Below, piece by piece: positions 52,496-63,808 of a stretch of 64,000 nt of DNA. The position numbers were made by a program, and so were the translations under genes. The notes below the pieces were generated by a model, which searched no databases, had not been told where the DNA came from, and worked only from the letters and a program-made list of their open reading frames with translations. The first letter of the stretch is position 1; each line of letters begins with the position of its first letter. The stretch is from the NCBI RefSeq assembly GCF_013276795.1, contig NZ_VMLR01000001.1, forward strand, positions 111,353-175,352, in the 5' to 3' direction. This stretch comes from Streptococcus sp. 2342 (lineage in GTDB: Bacteria > Bacillota > Bacilli > Lactobacillales > Streptococcaceae).

Positions 52496-53674
52496 TCATA
52501 TCAATAATCGTTCTAAAAATGATTTGATGCAGTTGAGGAGAATTCCTTCTATCCAGCTTTCTTGTGCTGAGGATAGATGTTCTGTCTGAAGGCTTTCTTT
52601 TAAAAAGTCTCGAACTTGTTCTGGTGCAATTTCAAATTCAAAGGCTTTCATTTTATATAAAAAGTCGAGCAGATGATCTGACAGGTATTGGGTTGAAAAG
52701 GGAACTTCTCCGCTTTTTCGATATTCTAATAAGAGGCGAGCAAATCGGGCTTTTTCTTCAGGAAGCTTACGAAAATAGGAATTGAGGAGCCAGGTCTGCT
52801 TCTGCTTTCTTTCAATTGGATCCTGACCGGCAATTCGTTGATCTTTTTCCAACTCTTTTTGGTATTGTTTGGCCTTGATAGCCCGTTCTGTCCGATTTTT
52901 ACCAAAAAGAATTTTCTCCCACTTGCGTTCTTCTTGAGTCAGTGTCTCTGTAAAGCCAAAGTAATCTTGATAAGCCCGCTCTGCTGGGCCCATAGCTAGA
53001 ACCAGATTGTCTGCATATTGCTTGGCGATTTTATCCCTCTTCTTGCGCTCTTTCTCTGCCTGAATACGGAGTTCTTGTTCGTAGTCAATTTTATCTTTTC
53101 CTAGTTTGACAAGGTAGAGTTGGTCATCTGGTTTTCCAAGTAAAAAGGGTTTGATACACTTTTCAAGCACTTCTTCCATCCGAGCCTTTTTCTTTGGCTC
53201 CGCCTTGGTCCAACTTCCTCCTTGAAAGACTTCTAGGAAGAGCTGGTAGTCTTTCTCAGGTGAGAACTGATTGCCACGATTGGGTTTAAAAACACCTTTT
53301 TCCCAGAGCCACTTTAGAAGACGCTCGTCAAAGTCACTTTTGTTAACCTTGATTTTTTCCTTTTTCTGGGATTTTCTGGTCAGATTTTCAACCTTTCTGA
53401 GTAGTTTTTCTTCCTCTTCCAATTGCTGTTCAAGGGTCAATCGATGAAAATGACGAACACAGTCGCTACCAATTGGAAAGAGGCGTTGGCCTGTGACACC
53501 GTTAAAGAGTTCATAAGCGTATTTGATAGCATTTCCACAGACACAATTGCTACGGCCGATACCGTTAAAAATCAAGGAAACTTCATTCCATTCCTTGGTA
53601 GCTTGTTCCCAAGTATCAGCTTTTGAAGCCTGTAAAACCGCATCATGCAGGGATTTTCTAACTGGAAGTGTCAT
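52496..53674 (-). CDS. conserved hypothetical protein with cysteine motif, rexA neighbour
   Basis: I do not recognise a named family. The 392-residue protein begins with a probable metal-binding stretch, NCVCGNAIKYAYELFNGVTGQRLFPIGSDCVRHF (residues about 43-77, three cysteines), a pattern also seen in phage and plasmid proteins of unknown role. The rest is highly charged and helical, with coiled-coil-like segments near residues 82-115 and 205-290 rich in K and E. It is soluble. It follows rexA by 17 nt in the same direction, and the same order occurs in pneumococcus as far as I recall, so it probably belongs to the rexBA transcript and might have a DNA-related role. Confidence 0.7.
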   Translation of the reverse strand: MTLPVRKSLHDAVLQASKADTWEQATKEWNEVSLIFNGIGRSNCVCGNAIKYAYELFNGVTGQRLFPIGSDCVRHFHRLTLEQQLEEEEKLLRKVENLTRKSQKKEKIKVNKSDFDERLLKWLWEKGVFKPNRGNQFSPEKDYQLFLEVFQGGSWTKAEPKKKARMEEVLEKCIKPFLLGKPDDQLYLVKLGKDKIDYEQELRIQAEKERKKRDKIAKQYADNLVLAMGPAERAYQDYFGFTETLTQEERKWEKILFGKNRTERAIKAKQYQKELEKDQRIAGQDPIERKQKQTWLLNSYFRKLPEEKARFARLLLEYRKSGEVPFSTQYLSDHLLDFLYKMKAFEFEIAPEQVRDFLKESLQTEHLSSAQESWIEGILLNCIKSFLERLLI

Positions 53675-53691
53675 GAGGTCTCCTTTCTAGA

Positions 53692-56600
53692 TTATACTTT
53701 TACAACTTGAACCTTGTCTTTACCTAGTAAAATCAAGTATTTTTCAATATTTTCAATCGAATAGGCTCGAGATAAAGCCTCTCCGTATAGGGCTAACTGA
53801 CCACGATAACGGTCCATGAGTTGACTTGGTTCATCATAGCGGTCTGTCTTATAGTCGAACAGAACAATTTTGTCTTCGTAAAGTAGATAGCCATCAAGGA
53901 TTCCACGGACAACGAAGTCTTCCTGACTCTTTTGGTCTCTTTTGAGCATGGAAAAGGGTTGCTCGCGATAAAGATGGTCGGTATTAGCGATAATTTCCTG
54001 ACCGAGTGCTGTGTCAAAGAATGCAAGAATTTTAGCAAGATTGATATTGTCCCTAACAGCTGGGCTGGTTTGAACTTGTTTGAGAGTTTCTGTCAGGCTA
54101 GCAAGCGTTGGTCGCTGGCTGAGGTCAATTCTCTGCATGAGTTCGTGGGTAGCACTACCAATCTCAGCTCCAGTTACCTTTTCTTTGGTTGAAAAATCTG
54201 GTAAATCAAAGCTAATTTTCTTGTCTACTGACTGGCCTTGACCTGCAATCTCGACACCTTCCATATCCATAACGGGTTCGTAGAATTTCTTGATTTGACT
54301 TGGGGTTTGAACACTAGGAAGTTCAATGGCTGCGCGATGAAGTATATTATAAACTTCCACCTCTTTTAGCATTTCAAGAGCTTCTTTAATGGTTTCTGAC
54401 TGACGATTGTCTGCTTGATAGCTATTTTGGAGAGGACTCTTGGTTTCCAACTCTCCGATAGCTTCTCTGGTCAACTGATCTTCACCAACAAAACGATAGC
54501 TAAAGTTGAGATGATCCTTGGCAAATACTTTACTGATAGCCCAAATCCAATCTTGGAAATTCCTTGCTTGTAGTCTAGTAGAGCTATTTAGTTTTCCATT
54601 TTTAGCTGCTGGGTATTCCTTGGCTTCCAGCTTTTCACGAGATCCCTTGCCGACAAGATAGAGCTTTTTCTCAGCCCTCGTCATGGCAACATACAGCAGA
54701 CGCATCTGCTCTGAATAGCTTGCCAGCTGTAATTCTTCTTCGTTCTGCCTATAGGTCAGACTAGGAATGGAGAGTTTGATGGTTTTAGGATAGTGATCTT
54801 CCACTGCTCCCGTCTCCATCTTGGCAATATACTTGACACCTAGTCCATTTTTACGACTGAGAATGACTTCTGACATAGAGTCTTGCTTGTTGAAATCTTG
54901 ATCCATATTGAGGATAAAGACGTAAGGAAACTCCAGCCCTTTACTCTTGTGAATGGTCATGAGCTCTACTGCATCTTTTGGCGGTGCAACAGCCACGCTT
55001 GCCAAATCGTGCTGGGCTTCTAAGACTTGGTCAATCATACGAATAAAACGCGACAAGCCCTTGAAATTGCTCTTTTCAAATTGATCAGCACGCAGTGCTA
55101 GGGCATAGAGATTAGCTTGTCTAGCAGGTCCATTTGGCAAAGCTCCAACATAATCGTAGTAAAAACGGTCGTTGTAAATCTTCCAAATCAGGTCATAGAG
55201 GGAGTGGGTTTTGGCATACAGGCGCCAAGAATCCAAGATATTCATGAATTGATTTAGTTTTTCAGCTAGAGCTGTGTGAATCAAGTCCTTTTGACTGCTT
55301 GCCAGTTTTTGAGCATTGACCAGTTTCTCATAGAGATTCTCTTGAACTTTGTCCTCATCTTTCTGAAGAGATAAACGTGCTAACTCGTCCTCGTCAAAGC
55401 TAAACATTGGAGACTTCATAAGGGCAACCAAGGCGTAGTCTTGCAGGGGATTGTGAATGACACGAAGGGTATCTAGCATGACTTGCACTTCTAGGGATTG
55501 GAGATAATTGTTTTGCTCTCCGTCAGTTTTGACAGGAATCCCGTACTCAGACAGGGCGAGGAGAATCTGATCATTACGACTGCGACTGGAGGTCAGAAGG
55601 GCGATTTCTTTAAAGGCAACAACTTGTTCTCTATGGAGTTTAAGGATTTCCTTGATAACTAATCGCATCTCACCAGTTAGTTTCGTTTCTGTTTGACTCT
55701 CTTCTTCCTCACCTGTATCGTCCTTGTCGTAGAGGAGAAATTCTGCCTTATTGTCTGGATTGGGAGTCAGTTTGGTATTGGCAAAAACAAGCTGGTGCAT
55801 GTTATCATAGTTGATTTCTCCGACTTCTTGATCCATAAGGCGTTCAAAAACATCATTGGTTGCTGATAGCACTTCTGAACTACTACGGAAATTTTCCTTG
55901 AGGAGAATGAGCTTGCCCTCTTTTGGATTTTGCGCATAGCGTTGGAACTTTTCATTGAAAATCTGCGGGTCTGCCTGACGGAAACGATAGATGGACTGCT
56001 TGATATCTCCCACCATAAAGCGGTTGTGGCCATTAGAAAGTAATTCCAGCATCCGTTCTTGAATATGGTTGGTATCTTGATACTCGTCTACCATGACTTC
56101 ATGGAAGCGCTCCTGATAAGCCTCACGGACTTGCGGAAAATTCTCCAAAATCTCAATGGTATAATGGCTAATATCAGCGAATTCAAAGGCGTTTTCCTGG
56201 CGCTTACGCTGACGATAAGCCTCCACAAAATCCCTCATGAAAGATTGGAAGGTTTTAGCTAGTTCCCAGGTCTCTCCATGATAACGTTCTTGATAGTCGA
56301 GAATGGTTATCTGGTCTGCTAGTTGTCCTAGTTTAGCAAACTGGGTCTTTCTCTCTTCGTTGTAGGCATCGGCCAGTGGCTTCAAATCAGCCTTACGGCT
56401 GGCATTGGTCAAAGCTCGACCGTTTTTTTCTTTCGAAATGGCGACAACACGCGCAAGTACTGCCTGATAAGCCTGACTATCGGACTCTTGATTTAAGGAG
56501 CCAATTTCATCTAAAATCAACTGAACATTCTCTAGATAAGCAGCCTTTGCAAACTCCTTGGCATCATTATCCAGATGATAACGGAAAAAGCTTTCCAAAT

Positions 56601-57342
56601 CCCAAAGGGCTTGCTGGATTTGTGTGGTCAGTTTTTCTTTTTCACTGCTAAAATCAGCTTTTTCAAAGCCTTTGAGAAAAGATTCACTTAACCATTTCTG
56701 AGGATTGCTGGTGGATTGGAGGAAGTCATAAATTTTATAGACCTGCTGTCGCAGCCCCCGTTCATCTTTGCCACGTCCAGCAAAGTTTTTCAGCAAATGA
56801 CTAAAGGTCTCTTTCTGTTTACCTTGGTAATGGGCTTCAAAGACCTCATGAAAGACTTCGTTTTTTAGAAGAAGTTGCTCGCTTTGGTTTTGTAAAATAC
56901 GGAAATTAGGTGCAATATCAAGTAGATAGCCGTGTTTACCAAGGAATTTTTGTGTGAAAGAGTCCATGGTTCCGATGGCAGCGTTGGGTAGATCAGCCAA
57001 CTGACGACCCAAGTGTTGTTTGAGCTCGACATCATCCGTTTCTTGGATTTGTTGGCTGATTTTTTTCTCCAAACGTTCCTTAAGCTCTGTGGCAGCCTTG
57101 ACGGTAAAGGTTGAGATAAAGAGTTGAGAAATTTCGACACCACGCGCTAACTGATCCAGAATACGCTCGGCCATAACAAAGGTTTTACCAGAACCAGCCG
57201 ACGCTGAAACCAGGATATTTTGACCAGAAGTGTAGATGGCTTCAATTTGCTCGGCAGTTTTCTTTTGTTCCTTGCTCGAATTTGCTTCAGTTTCTTGCAG
57301 TTTTTGAATCTCCTCCTCAGTTAAAAAGGGAATAGACTTCAT
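53692..57342 (-). CDS. rexA: ATP-dependent helicase/nuclease subunit A
   Basis: The 1216-residue RexA (AddA) is the UvrD-like helicase and nuclease of the streptococcal RecBCD counterpart. It processes double-strand breaks and degrades linear DNA until a Chi sequence. Motifs are the Q motif ([25 protein letters not shown]) with Walker A near residues 44-52, motif II DEYQDTN, motif [18 protein letters not shown], motif [19 protein letters not shown] and a C-terminal PD-(D/E)XK nuclease ([20 protein letters not shown]). It overlaps rexB by 4 nt. The complete length is normal. Confidence 0.97.
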   Translation of the reverse strand: MKSIPFLTEEEIQKLQETEANSSKEQKKTAEQIEAIYTSGQNILVSASAGSGKTFVMAERILDQLARGVEISQLFISTFTVKAATELKERLEKKISQQIQETDDVELKQHLGRQLADLPNAAIGTMDSFTQKFLGKHGYLLDIAPNFRILQNQSEQLLLKNEVFHEVFEAHYQGKQKETFSHLLKNFAGRGKDERGLRQQVYKIYDFLQSTSNPQKWLSESFLKGFEKADFSSEKEKLTTQIQQALWDLESFFRYHLDNDAKEFAKAAYLENVQLILDEIGSLNQESDSQAYQAVLARVVAISKEKNGRALTNASRKADLKPLADAYNEERKTQFAKLGQLADQITILDYQERYHGETWELAKTFQSFMRDFVEAYRQRKRQENAFEFADISHYTIEILENFPQVREAYQERFHEVMVDEYQDTNHIQERMLELLSNGHNRFMVGDIKQSIYRFRQADPQIFNEKFQRYAQNPKEGKLILLKENFRSSSEVLSATNDVFERLMDQEVGEINYDNMHQLVFANTKLTPNPDNKAEFLLYDKDDTGEEEESQTETKLTGEMRLVIKEILKLHREQVVAFKEIALLTSSRSRNDQILLALSEYGIPVKTDGEQNNYLQSLEVQVMLDTLRVIHNPLQDYALVALMKSPMFSFDEDELARLSLQKDEDKVQENLYEKLVNAQKLASSQKDLIHTALAEKLNQFMNILDSWRLYAKTHSLYDLIWKIYNDRFYYDYVGALPNGPARQANLYALALRADQFEKSNFKGLSRFIRMIDQVLEAQHDLASVAVAPPKDAVELMTIHKSKGLEFPYVFILNMDQDFNKQDSMSEVILSRKNGLGVKYIAKMETGAVEDHYPKTIKLSIPSLTYRQNEEELQLASYSEQMRLLYVAMTRAEKKLYLVGKGSREKLEAKEYPAAKNGKLNSSTRLQARNFQDWIWAISKVFAKDHLNFSYRFVGEDQLTREAIGELETKSPLQNSYQADNRQSETIKEALEMLKEVEVYNILHRAAIELPSVQTPSQIKKFYEPVMDMEGVEIAGQGQSVDKKISFDLPDFSTKEKVTGAEIGSATHELMQRIDLSQRPTLASLTETLKQVQTSPAVRDNINLAKILAFFDTALGQEIIANTDHLYREQPFSMLKRDQKSQEDFVVRGILDGYLLYEDKIVLFDYKTDRYDEPSQLMDRYRGQLALYGEALSRAYSIENIEKYLILLGKDKVQVVKV

Positions 57343-60300
57343 CGATTCAACTCCTCTCTTATTTTTTCAAACCAAGCTTGCTTGAGTTTCTCTCCGACCA
57401 GACGTTTGCCGTCAGCCAAGTTCAACTTTTCTAGGAAACGGGCTTGGCCCAAGTGGTAATTGGCTTCAAATCCTGTGATGGCTTGATGTTGCTGAACATA
57501 CGGTGCAATACTTCTGCCATTTTCAGTATAAGGGTTAATGGCGAACTGACCTGCTAAAATCTTCTCAGCTGCTTTCTTGTAAAGACAGGCATTGTAGTCC
57601 AGTAGGAGCTGAAATTCCTCATCCGTCAGCTGATTAGTCTTATTTTTGTTGTAAAATTCGCCTAAATAACTGCTTTCTTTTTCTAAAAAGAGACCTTGGT
57701 ATTTCATAGACTTGCTGGCTTCTACTACTGCTCCAGCCAAACTTTTAACGGCCATCAGAGATTGGACAGGTTCAGTCATTTCCAAATACATGGCACCGAA
57801 AAAGTTCTGCTCCCCCTCTCTTTTTAGGGCAGCTAGGTAGGTTGGCAGTTGGGAATTAAGACCATTAAAGAAATGAGGAAACTGAAACTGAGTTAGACTA
57901 GACTTGTAGTCTACTACTCCGATCGCCCCATCAGCTTTCAAACGATCAATCCGGTCCACCTTACCTCGTACAAAGACACTGCGACCATTGTCCAATTGAA
58001 TAAAGGCTTGCTCTTTTCCGCCAAAATTTGCTTCCTCTTTGATGGTTTCGATGGCTGGATTGTGTCGGAGAATATGGCCAGTCGTCCGTGCAACATCAAG
58101 CAGAACTTCCTTGGTAAACTGGGCTTCCAAACTTTCTTGATAAATAGCTTCAAATTCGCGTTCTTGACTGGTTTCTTGAATAGCTTGTTCTAAACGTTGG
58201 TCAAAAGAATCTTCGTCAGGCAACTGCAAGGCTCGTTCAAAAATACGGTGTAAGAAATTCCCGTGACTACGGGCATCTGGACGCAGGCGCAATTCTTCCT
58301 GCAAGCCTAAAACATAACGTAGGAAATAACTGTATTGGTTCCGATAAAACTCCGTCAAACCAGAGGTAGACAGGTAAAACTCCTGATCAGTAGGATAGAG
58401 AGCTTGTAAGGTGTCCTTAGCCAACTGCTTACTGCTTGGACTGGTTGAGAGGGCTGGATTTTCCAGACCTTGCAGTTCTAGTTTTTTACCCATCACACGC
58501 GCCAGAACCTTGACAAAGGTCAAATCTTGCTCCCTATCACTCGTCTCGCCCTGCTGGTGATAGGCAACCAGACTGGACAAAAGACTGTGATATGAGCCCA
58601 TATCCTCCTTAGACAGCCCTTTGTGATTCATCCTCTTCTCTTTTCGACTAAATCCAAAATGGACCAACTCTTGAAGATAGATTGATTCCTTGCTTTCACT
58701 TTCGTTAAAAAGGCTTGGAGCCGACAAAACCAACTGCTTACGAGCAGAATTGACCAAGGAAAGCATAGTGTAGCGATTTTTCTTGAGATTTTCACTGCTG
58801 GCAATCAGTAATTGAGCCCCCTCTTCAGTCGCTTGGTTTAGACTTTGTCTTTCTTCATCAGTCAAAAGACTAGTGTTTTGCGCAATTTTTGGTAAATGAT
58901 CCTGAGTCAGCCCAATGGCGTAGACAAAGTCAGCTGTCAGAGGAGCAATCAAATCATAGCTCTGCAACAGAACGGTGTCCACTGTCGCTGGAATGGTACG
59001 GTATTGAGATAGGCTCATTCCAGAATGGAGCAAGGCTAGAAAGTCCTCTAGACTAACCTGTGAACTAGCAAAAACAGTCGCAAATTGTTCTAAAACATGA
59101 CAGAAAGCCTTCCAAACTTCAGCTTGTCTTTCCTTTTCTACAGCTTCCATAGTGGCTGTCAAATCTTGTAACTGCTTGGTCACAGCTCCTTCTTTTAGAA
59201 AATAGTTCCACTTTTGCAAGAGATTTTCAGCCTTCTGTTTTCGACTGGCAAAGAGAGTTTCAAGAGGTGTTAAAATACGCAGACGAAAAGTATTTAAACG
59301 TTCCAGATTAAATTTTCCATGGTGGGATCTGGTAAAGGCTTGCTGAAAGGATGGTAAGCCATTGATACCAAGATAGCGGATATATTGCTCAAAAGCATCA
59401 ATATCAGCCTGATTAAGATCGGTATACAGACCTGTTCTAAGAAGGTTTATCAAATCCTCCTGACGGAAACGATAGCGTTTTAAAGCCAAAATAGACTCTA
59501 CAAACTGTGTCAAGGGATGATGAGCCATGGATTCGCTTCTACCTAGATAGAAAGGAATCTGATACTGGTCAAAAATCGTTTTTAGAGATAACTGATAAGA
59601 AGCTACATCCCCCAAGAGAATACGAAAATGCTTGTAGCTCAGGTCTGAGTTCTCATGCAATTTCTGACGAATGCTACGGGCTACTAGCTCCAACTCTTCC
59701 TTTTGCGTCAAGCAAGACCAGATTTGTAAGTTTTCACGGTCCTTATCATCAATTTCCAAGGAAAGTTCTGAAAAGTCATAGGACGATTCCAATAAACGAG
59801 AGACCTTGTCAAAACTATCCATCTTCTCATGAGTCTGAGAACGGTCTTGAGCAGGCGTTTGGTATTTAGAAGCTAGATGATGGAGAAACTCCACACTGGC
59901 TTGGTAGAGATTGCCCTCACTAAAAGGACTGGTATAAGCTTTCCTACTAGCATAAGCCCCAATGACAATCTCAACACCCTTGCCGTGAAGTAAGTCCACA
60001 ATTCGCTCTTCTTCGGCAGAAAAACGGGTAAATCCATCAATAACCAAGGCGATTTGAGTAAAATCACTACTAACTTTGTCATTCTCAATAGCCTCAATCA
60101 AATGGGATAACTGACTTCCCTGAGCTAACTGCCCTTGGTTAAGATAGGCCGTTACTTTCTCAAAAATCAAGAGTAAATCAGCCCTCTTGTCCTCATCCGT
60201 CAAACTCTCCAAGTCCAAAAAACTCATCTGAGCTTTGGTCATCTCGTGGTAAAGATCAATCAACTGCTGGATAAATTGAGGATCCTGCTTGATAGCACCA

Positions 60301-60614
60301 TAAACACGTAAATCCTTGGGATCAAGTTCGACCAGGCATTTGTAAAAGGCCATCCCAAGACCGATGTCATCTAGACTAGTCTTGGCAGGCAAGTCATTCA
60401 AGACCAGGTAACGAGCCATCTGCGCAAAGCGCGTGACGGTAATCGCAAAAGAAGCCTGCTGGGACAAGCATTCCAGCACGGCACGTTCCTTTTCAAAAGA
60501 AAGAGAGTTGGGGGCGATGTAGAAGACCCGCTTGCCAGCAGCAACTAGCTCCTCCGCCTCTCTGGTTAGAATTTCTGTCAAAGAAGTCCGAATATCAGTA
60601 TAAAGTAATTTCAT
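57339..60614 (-). CDS. rexB: ATP-dependent helicase/nuclease subunit B
   Basis: The 1091-residue RexB (AddB) pairs with RexA; the complex unwinds and resects DNA ends for RecA. It contains a degenerate N-terminal helicase-like part and a C-terminal nuclease domain with [11 protein letters not shown] (residues about 897-907). The C-terminal cysteines of the AddB iron-sulfur cluster are not obvious, consistent with streptococcal RexB lacking one. I chose ATG 60614 ([12 protein letters not shown]) with gaggctgag upstream; ATG 60638 gives 8 more residues. rexB is the first gene of rexB-rexA-orf. Confidence 0.95.
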   Translation of the reverse strand: MKLLYTDIRTSLTEILTREAEELVAAGKRVFYIAPNSLSFEKERAVLECLSQQASFAITVTRFAQMARYLVLNDLPAKTSLDDIGLGMAFYKCLVELDPKDLRVYGAIKQDPQFIQQLIDLYHEMTKAQMSFLDLESLTDEDKRADLLLIFEKVTAYLNQGQLAQGSQLSHLIEAIENDKVSSDFTQIALVIDGFTRFSAEEERIVDLLHGKGVEIVIGAYASRKAYTSPFSEGNLYQASVEFLHHLASKYQTPAQDRSQTHEKMDSFDKVSRLLESSYDFSELSLEIDDKDRENLQIWSCLTQKEELELVARSIRQKLHENSDLSYKHFRILLGDVASYQLSLKTIFDQYQIPFYLGRSESMAHHPLTQFVESILALKRYRFRQEDLINLLRTGLYTDLNQADIDAFEQYIRYLGINGLPSFQQAFTRSHHGKFNLERLNTFRLRILTPLETLFASRKQKAENLLQKWNYFLKEGAVTKQLQDLTATMEAVEKERQAEVWKAFCHVLEQFATVFASSQVSLEDFLALLHSGMSLSQYRTIPATVDTVLLQSYDLIAPLTADFVYAIGLTQDHLPKIAQNTSLLTDEERQSLNQATEEGAQLLIASSENLKKNRYTMLSLVNSARKQLVLSAPSLFNESESKESIYLQELVHFGFSRKEKRMNHKGLSKEDMGSYHSLLSSLVAYHQQGETSDREQDLTFVKVLARVMGKKLELQGLENPALSTSPSSKQLAKDTLQALYPTDQEFYLSTSGLTEFYRNQYSYFLRYVLGLQEELRLRPDARSHGNFLHRIFERALQLPDEDSFDQRLEQAIQETSQEREFEAIYQESLEAQFTKEVLLDVARTTGHILRHNPAIETIKEEANFGGKEQAFIQLDNGRSVFVRGKVDRIDRLKADGAIGVVDYKSSLTQFQFPHFFNGLNSQLPTYLAALKREGEQNFFGAMYLEMTEPVQSLMAVKSLAGAVVEASKSMKYQGLFLEKESSYLGEFYNKNKTNQLTDEEFQLLLDYNACLYKKAAEKILAGQFAINPYTENGRSIAPYVQQHQAITGFEANYHLGQARFLEKLNLADGKRLVGEKLKQAWFEKIREELNR

Positions 60615-60781
60615 CTCAGCCTCGTTGGAATTTTTCATTACCTTTTATTATACCATGATTAGCCTCGTAAATCTGTTAAAATATTTAGGACATCCTTTCT
60701 TTTCTTCATCATCTACTAAATCTTAAATACTTAGCTTTACTTGTATTAGATAGAATAAATCTGGCTACTGAAAATCACATA

Positions 60782-60789
60782 ATAAAAAA
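60782..60789. repeat. 8-bp target-site duplication, left of ISL3 copy 3
   Basis: ataaaaaa directly before the IS end is repeated at 62254-62261 directly after the right end. Eight base pairs is the length expected for ISL3-family insertion. Confidence 0.85.
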
Positions 60790-60876
60790 GGCTCTATAAT
60801 ATTTGTAGTGGGTAAATCCCCTATAGATATTATGGAGCCTATTTTGTTGTAGAAAAAAAGTCCCATAAGATCTATA

Positions 60877-62219
60877 ATGAAAAGCGACAAAACCATCATT
60901 AGAAAGAATCCTATGGAACAATTATATTTTATCACAAAACTTCTTGATATCAAAGACCCAAATATCCAAATTATAGATATCGTTAATAGGGATACTCACA
61001 AAGAAATCTTCGCTAAACTGGACTATGACGCCCCGTCTTGCCCTGAGTACAGAAGTCAAATGAAGAAATATGACTTTCAAAAACCATCTAAGCTCCCTTA
61101 CCTCGAAACAACTGGTATACCTACTAGAATTCTCCTTAGAAAACACCGTTTTAACTGCTATCAGTGCTCAAAAATGATGGTTGCTGAGACTCCTCTAGTA
61201 AAGAAAAATCATCAAATCCCTCGTATCATCAACCAAAAAATTGCTCAGAAGCTGATTGAAAAAACTTCTATGACCGATATTGCTCATCAGCTTGGCATTT
61301 CAACTTCAACTGTCATTCGAAAGCTCAATGACTTTCACTTTAAGCATGATTTTTCTCGGCTTCCAAAGACTATGTCTTGGGATGAGTACTCCTTTACCAA
61401 GGGATAGATGAGTTTCATTGCGCAAGATTTTGACAATATCAATATCATCACTGTTCTTGAGGGACGAACACAAGCTATTATTCGAAGTCGCTTTCTTCGC
61501 TACGATAGAGCCGTTCCTTGTCAGGTGAAAATCATTACTATGGATATGTTTAGCCCTTACTATGACTTAGCTAAACAGCTTCGCTTTCGAATTTCTAGGC
61601 TCAGGCTGAAACAGTCTCCCAGACTGTTTCACTCCCATGTGCTAAAATCGTTCTAGATTGCTTCCACATTGTACAACATCTCAGCCGTGCTATGAGTCGT
61701 TTGCGTGTCCAAATCATGAATCAGTTTGAACGAAAATCTCATGAATACAAGCCTATCAAACGCTACTGGAAACTCATCCAACAGGATAGTCGTAAACTCA
61801 GCGATAAACGTTTTTATCGCCCTACTTTTCGCATGCACTTGACGAATAAAGAGATTTTAGACAAGCTTTTGAGCTATTCACAAGACTTGAAACATCACTA
61901 TCAGCTCTATCAGCTCTTGCTTTTTCACTTCCAGAATAAGGAACCAGAGAAATTTTTCGGGCTTATTGAAGACAATCTTAAGCAGGTTCATCCTATTTTT
62001 CAGACTGTCTTTAAAACCTTCCTCAAAGATAAAGAAAAGATTGTCAACGCCCTTCAACTACACTATTCTAATGCCAAACTGGAAGCAACCAATAATCTCA
62101 TCAAACTTATCAAGCGCAATGCCTTTGGTTTTCGGAACTTTGAAAACTTCAAAAAACGGATTTTCATCGCTCTGAATATCAAAAAAGAAAGGACGAAATT
62201 TGTCCTTTCTCGAGCTTAG
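60877..62219 (+). pseudogene. ISL3-family transposase, disrupted
   Basis: The frame is closed by TAG at 61402-61407 region (DEYSFTKG then stop in place of K) and shifted by the 50-nt palindromic insert in the second DDE block. One cysteine of the zinc ribbon is changed (CPEYRSQ instead of CPDCGRQ). The C-terminal part (SRLRVQIMNQFERKSHEY...FKKRIFIALNIKKER) stays open as a 175-codon frame, so decay is recent. The IS may still move if copy 2 supplies transposase, since both ends are preserved. Confidence 0.92.
61582..61635. repeat. palindromic insert in ISL3 copy 3
   Basis: At the same position as in copy 1 (between cagctt and the GCTAAAATCG equivalent), 59 nt replace 9. The unit is almost identical to 4148-4202, with the hairpin gaaacagtct-ccc-agactgtttc. 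Confidence 0.75.
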
Positions 62220-62253
62220 CTTTTCATCAACCCACTACAGTTGACAAAGAGCC

Positions 62254-62261
62254 ATAAAAAA
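62254..62261. repeat. 8-bp target-site duplication, right of ISL3 copy 3
   Basis: ataaaaaa, the partner of 60782-60789. The following agcctcggtaacaaggct (62262-62279) is the terminator stem of the next gene on the minus strand, whose T-tract was the insertion target. Confidence 0.85.
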
Positions 62262-62286
62262 AGCCTCGGTAACAAGGCTTTGAGTT

Positions 62287-63174
62287 TTATGATTGTTTCT
62301 TAGGTACGGAATACACTTCAATGTGTTGTCCTAGTACCTTGATGTCGACTGGTAGATTATCTGATTTATCGCCATCAACATCCGACTCTAATTCGATATC
62401 AGAAGAAATTTTAATAGTACGTGCCTTTATATATTCAATATTTTCATTCTCTACAAGATCTCCTTTTAACAAATCCGGAATCAAAGATAATTTAGAGAAT
62501 ATAGAAGCATCTTTCAAAATTAGAATATTTGCATATCCATCCTTGTTTTCTTCAAAGATTTTTTTATCTGCAAAATAATTTGTTAGAAGTACTAAAACAT
62601 GACTTGCTTCCCCAAGGTAATTTCCATTTTCGGTTTCAACTTTAATGTTAAAGACTTGATCTGTCATGACAGACTTCATGGTATTAACTGCATAAGCCAA
62701 GATACCAAATTTCGTTTTATCTTCAATTTCAACATTATGAATGGCTTCAGGGAGAGACCCGATACTAAAGATATATCCAAAATAGTGACCATTTGCTTTT
62801 CCGATATCAATCTTATCAGTTAAATTGAAATCCAGATCTTCAATAGCTCCGTCAATATCTTGATTGATTTCTAAAAGTTTTGTAATCAGGTTACCAGTAC
62901 CACCTGGTATAATTCCCAGTTTAGGAATATAGTCCCTTTCAGCAATCCCTGAAATAACTTCATTGACTGTACCATCTCCACCAAAAACTAGAATTGATTC
63001 ATATCTTTCTCTAGCAGCTTCTTCTGCGAAATTTGTAGCATCTTTAGCTTTTTGAGTAATTTTAGTTTCCACATCATCAAAATACTCTCTTGCTTTATTC
63101 TCCAGCTTCTCTTTGTAATCTAAAGCTTTTTCTCCTCCAGAAGTTGGATTGATAATTAGCATTATTTTTTTCAC
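62287..63174 (-). CDS. diacylglycerol-kinase-like lipid kinase (YegS/DagK family)
   Basis: The 295-residue protein has the DAGK catalytic start VKKIMLIINPTSGGEKALDYKEKLE, the nucleotide loop VFGGDGTVNEVISGI near residues 63-77 and GIIPGGTGNLITKLL near 88-102, with the C-terminal beta-sandwich typical of YegS/DgkB. Such soluble enzymes phosphorylate diacylglycerol or related lipids and recycle it into phospholipid, which matters for lipoteichoic acid turnover. I chose GTG 63174 with aaggag 10 nt upstream; a longer frame begins at 63228 inside a decayed BOX and the ATG at 63162 is an alternative. Confidence 0.9.
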   Translation of the reverse strand: MKKIMLIINPTSGGEKALDYKEKLENKAREYFDDVETKITQKAKDATNFAEEAARERYESILVFGGDGTVNEVISGIAERDYIPKLGIIPGGTGNLITKLLEINQDIDGAIEDLDFNLTDKIDIGKANGHYFGYIFSIGSLPEAIHNVEIEDKTKFGILAYAVNTMKSVMTDQVFNIKVETENGNYLGEASHVLVLLTNYFADKKIFEENKDGYANILILKDASIFSKLSLIPDLLKGDLVENENIEYIKARTIKISSDIELESDVDGDKSDNLPVDIKVLGQHIEVYSVPKKQS

Positions 63175-63210
63175 TCTGTATTTTCTCCTTAAAATTGAAA
63201 TAGAAAGGTT

Positions 63211-63322
63211 ATTCTCGATGAAAATCAAAGCGTAAACTAGGGAACTAGCCGTAGGCTACTCACGATACTGTTTTGAGTCTGTATATTAGCCTGATGTAGT
63301 TTAAAAAGATTTTCTAATAGTA
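63211..63322 (-). repeat. degenerate BOX element
   Basis: gatgaaaatcaaag, ctagggaactagccgtaggc and actgttttgag correspond to boxC; agtttaaaaagattttct near the end is a decayed boxA. It lies upstream of the lipid-kinase gene. Confidence 0.65.
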
Positions 63323-63672
63323 TTAACCTGATGACACATGATATTTGCGTATATTGCTATTATACAATGAAATATTAAAAAATAGAAATAAATTGCTTTT
63401 AATATCGGTTTTTATCTCATATTAAAAAATGATCTATTTTTTACTAGTAGGTTATTCTTAATCATACAAACTAGTCTCTCTCCTCCACACGATGGAATAT
63501 AGTTTGTAGATATAATTGCTATTTTCTAGTTCCGGATAAAGATAAAACTCACTTGAAAGAAGATTTTCCCCATATATAAGTCAGTCTTTGTCTGACTAGC
63601 TACTAGCAGATAGATGAGTTAATGTTCATTATCTATTTATTAAGATGAAAATACTTCAAAAGTCAGTTCAGC
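63323..63672. other. AT-rich gene-free stretch
   Basis: No gene, promoter pair or repeat stands out. A short hairpin agtcag-tctttg-tctgact lies near 63581-63600. Much of it may be decayed sequence between mobile repeats. Confidence 0.5.
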
Positions 63673-63800
63673 TAAGGATGGAAAAAACTCAATTTTAGGA
63701 AAAGCTGAAGTATCTAGTATTACAATAAAAGGCATCTTATCAAGTGTTTTTGATACCTGATAAGATGCACTTTTCTGATTTTAAAGATTTTGCCAGTTTT
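63673..63800. repeat. MITE-like hairpin element, copy C
   Basis: It has the same layout as 26242-26376: taaggatggaaaaaactcaa, then gaagta, then a hairpin gcatcttatcaag ... cctgataagatgc, then acttttctgattt and gccagtttta. The stem bases differ from the other copies but pair with each other. It may serve as terminator for the gene entering from the right. Confidence 0.55.
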
Positions 63801-63808
63801 ATTATCAT

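Larger units (their letters stand above)
60790..62253 (+). mobile_element. ISL3-family insertion sequence, copy 3 (decayed transposase)
   Basis: The 1464-nt element has both ends (ggctctataatatttgtagt and cccactacagttgacaaagagcc) and the 8-bp duplication ataaaaaa. It is 50 nt longer than copy 2 because of the palindromic insert at 61582-61635. It landed beside the terminator of the diacylglycerol-kinase-like gene. Confidence 0.93.
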
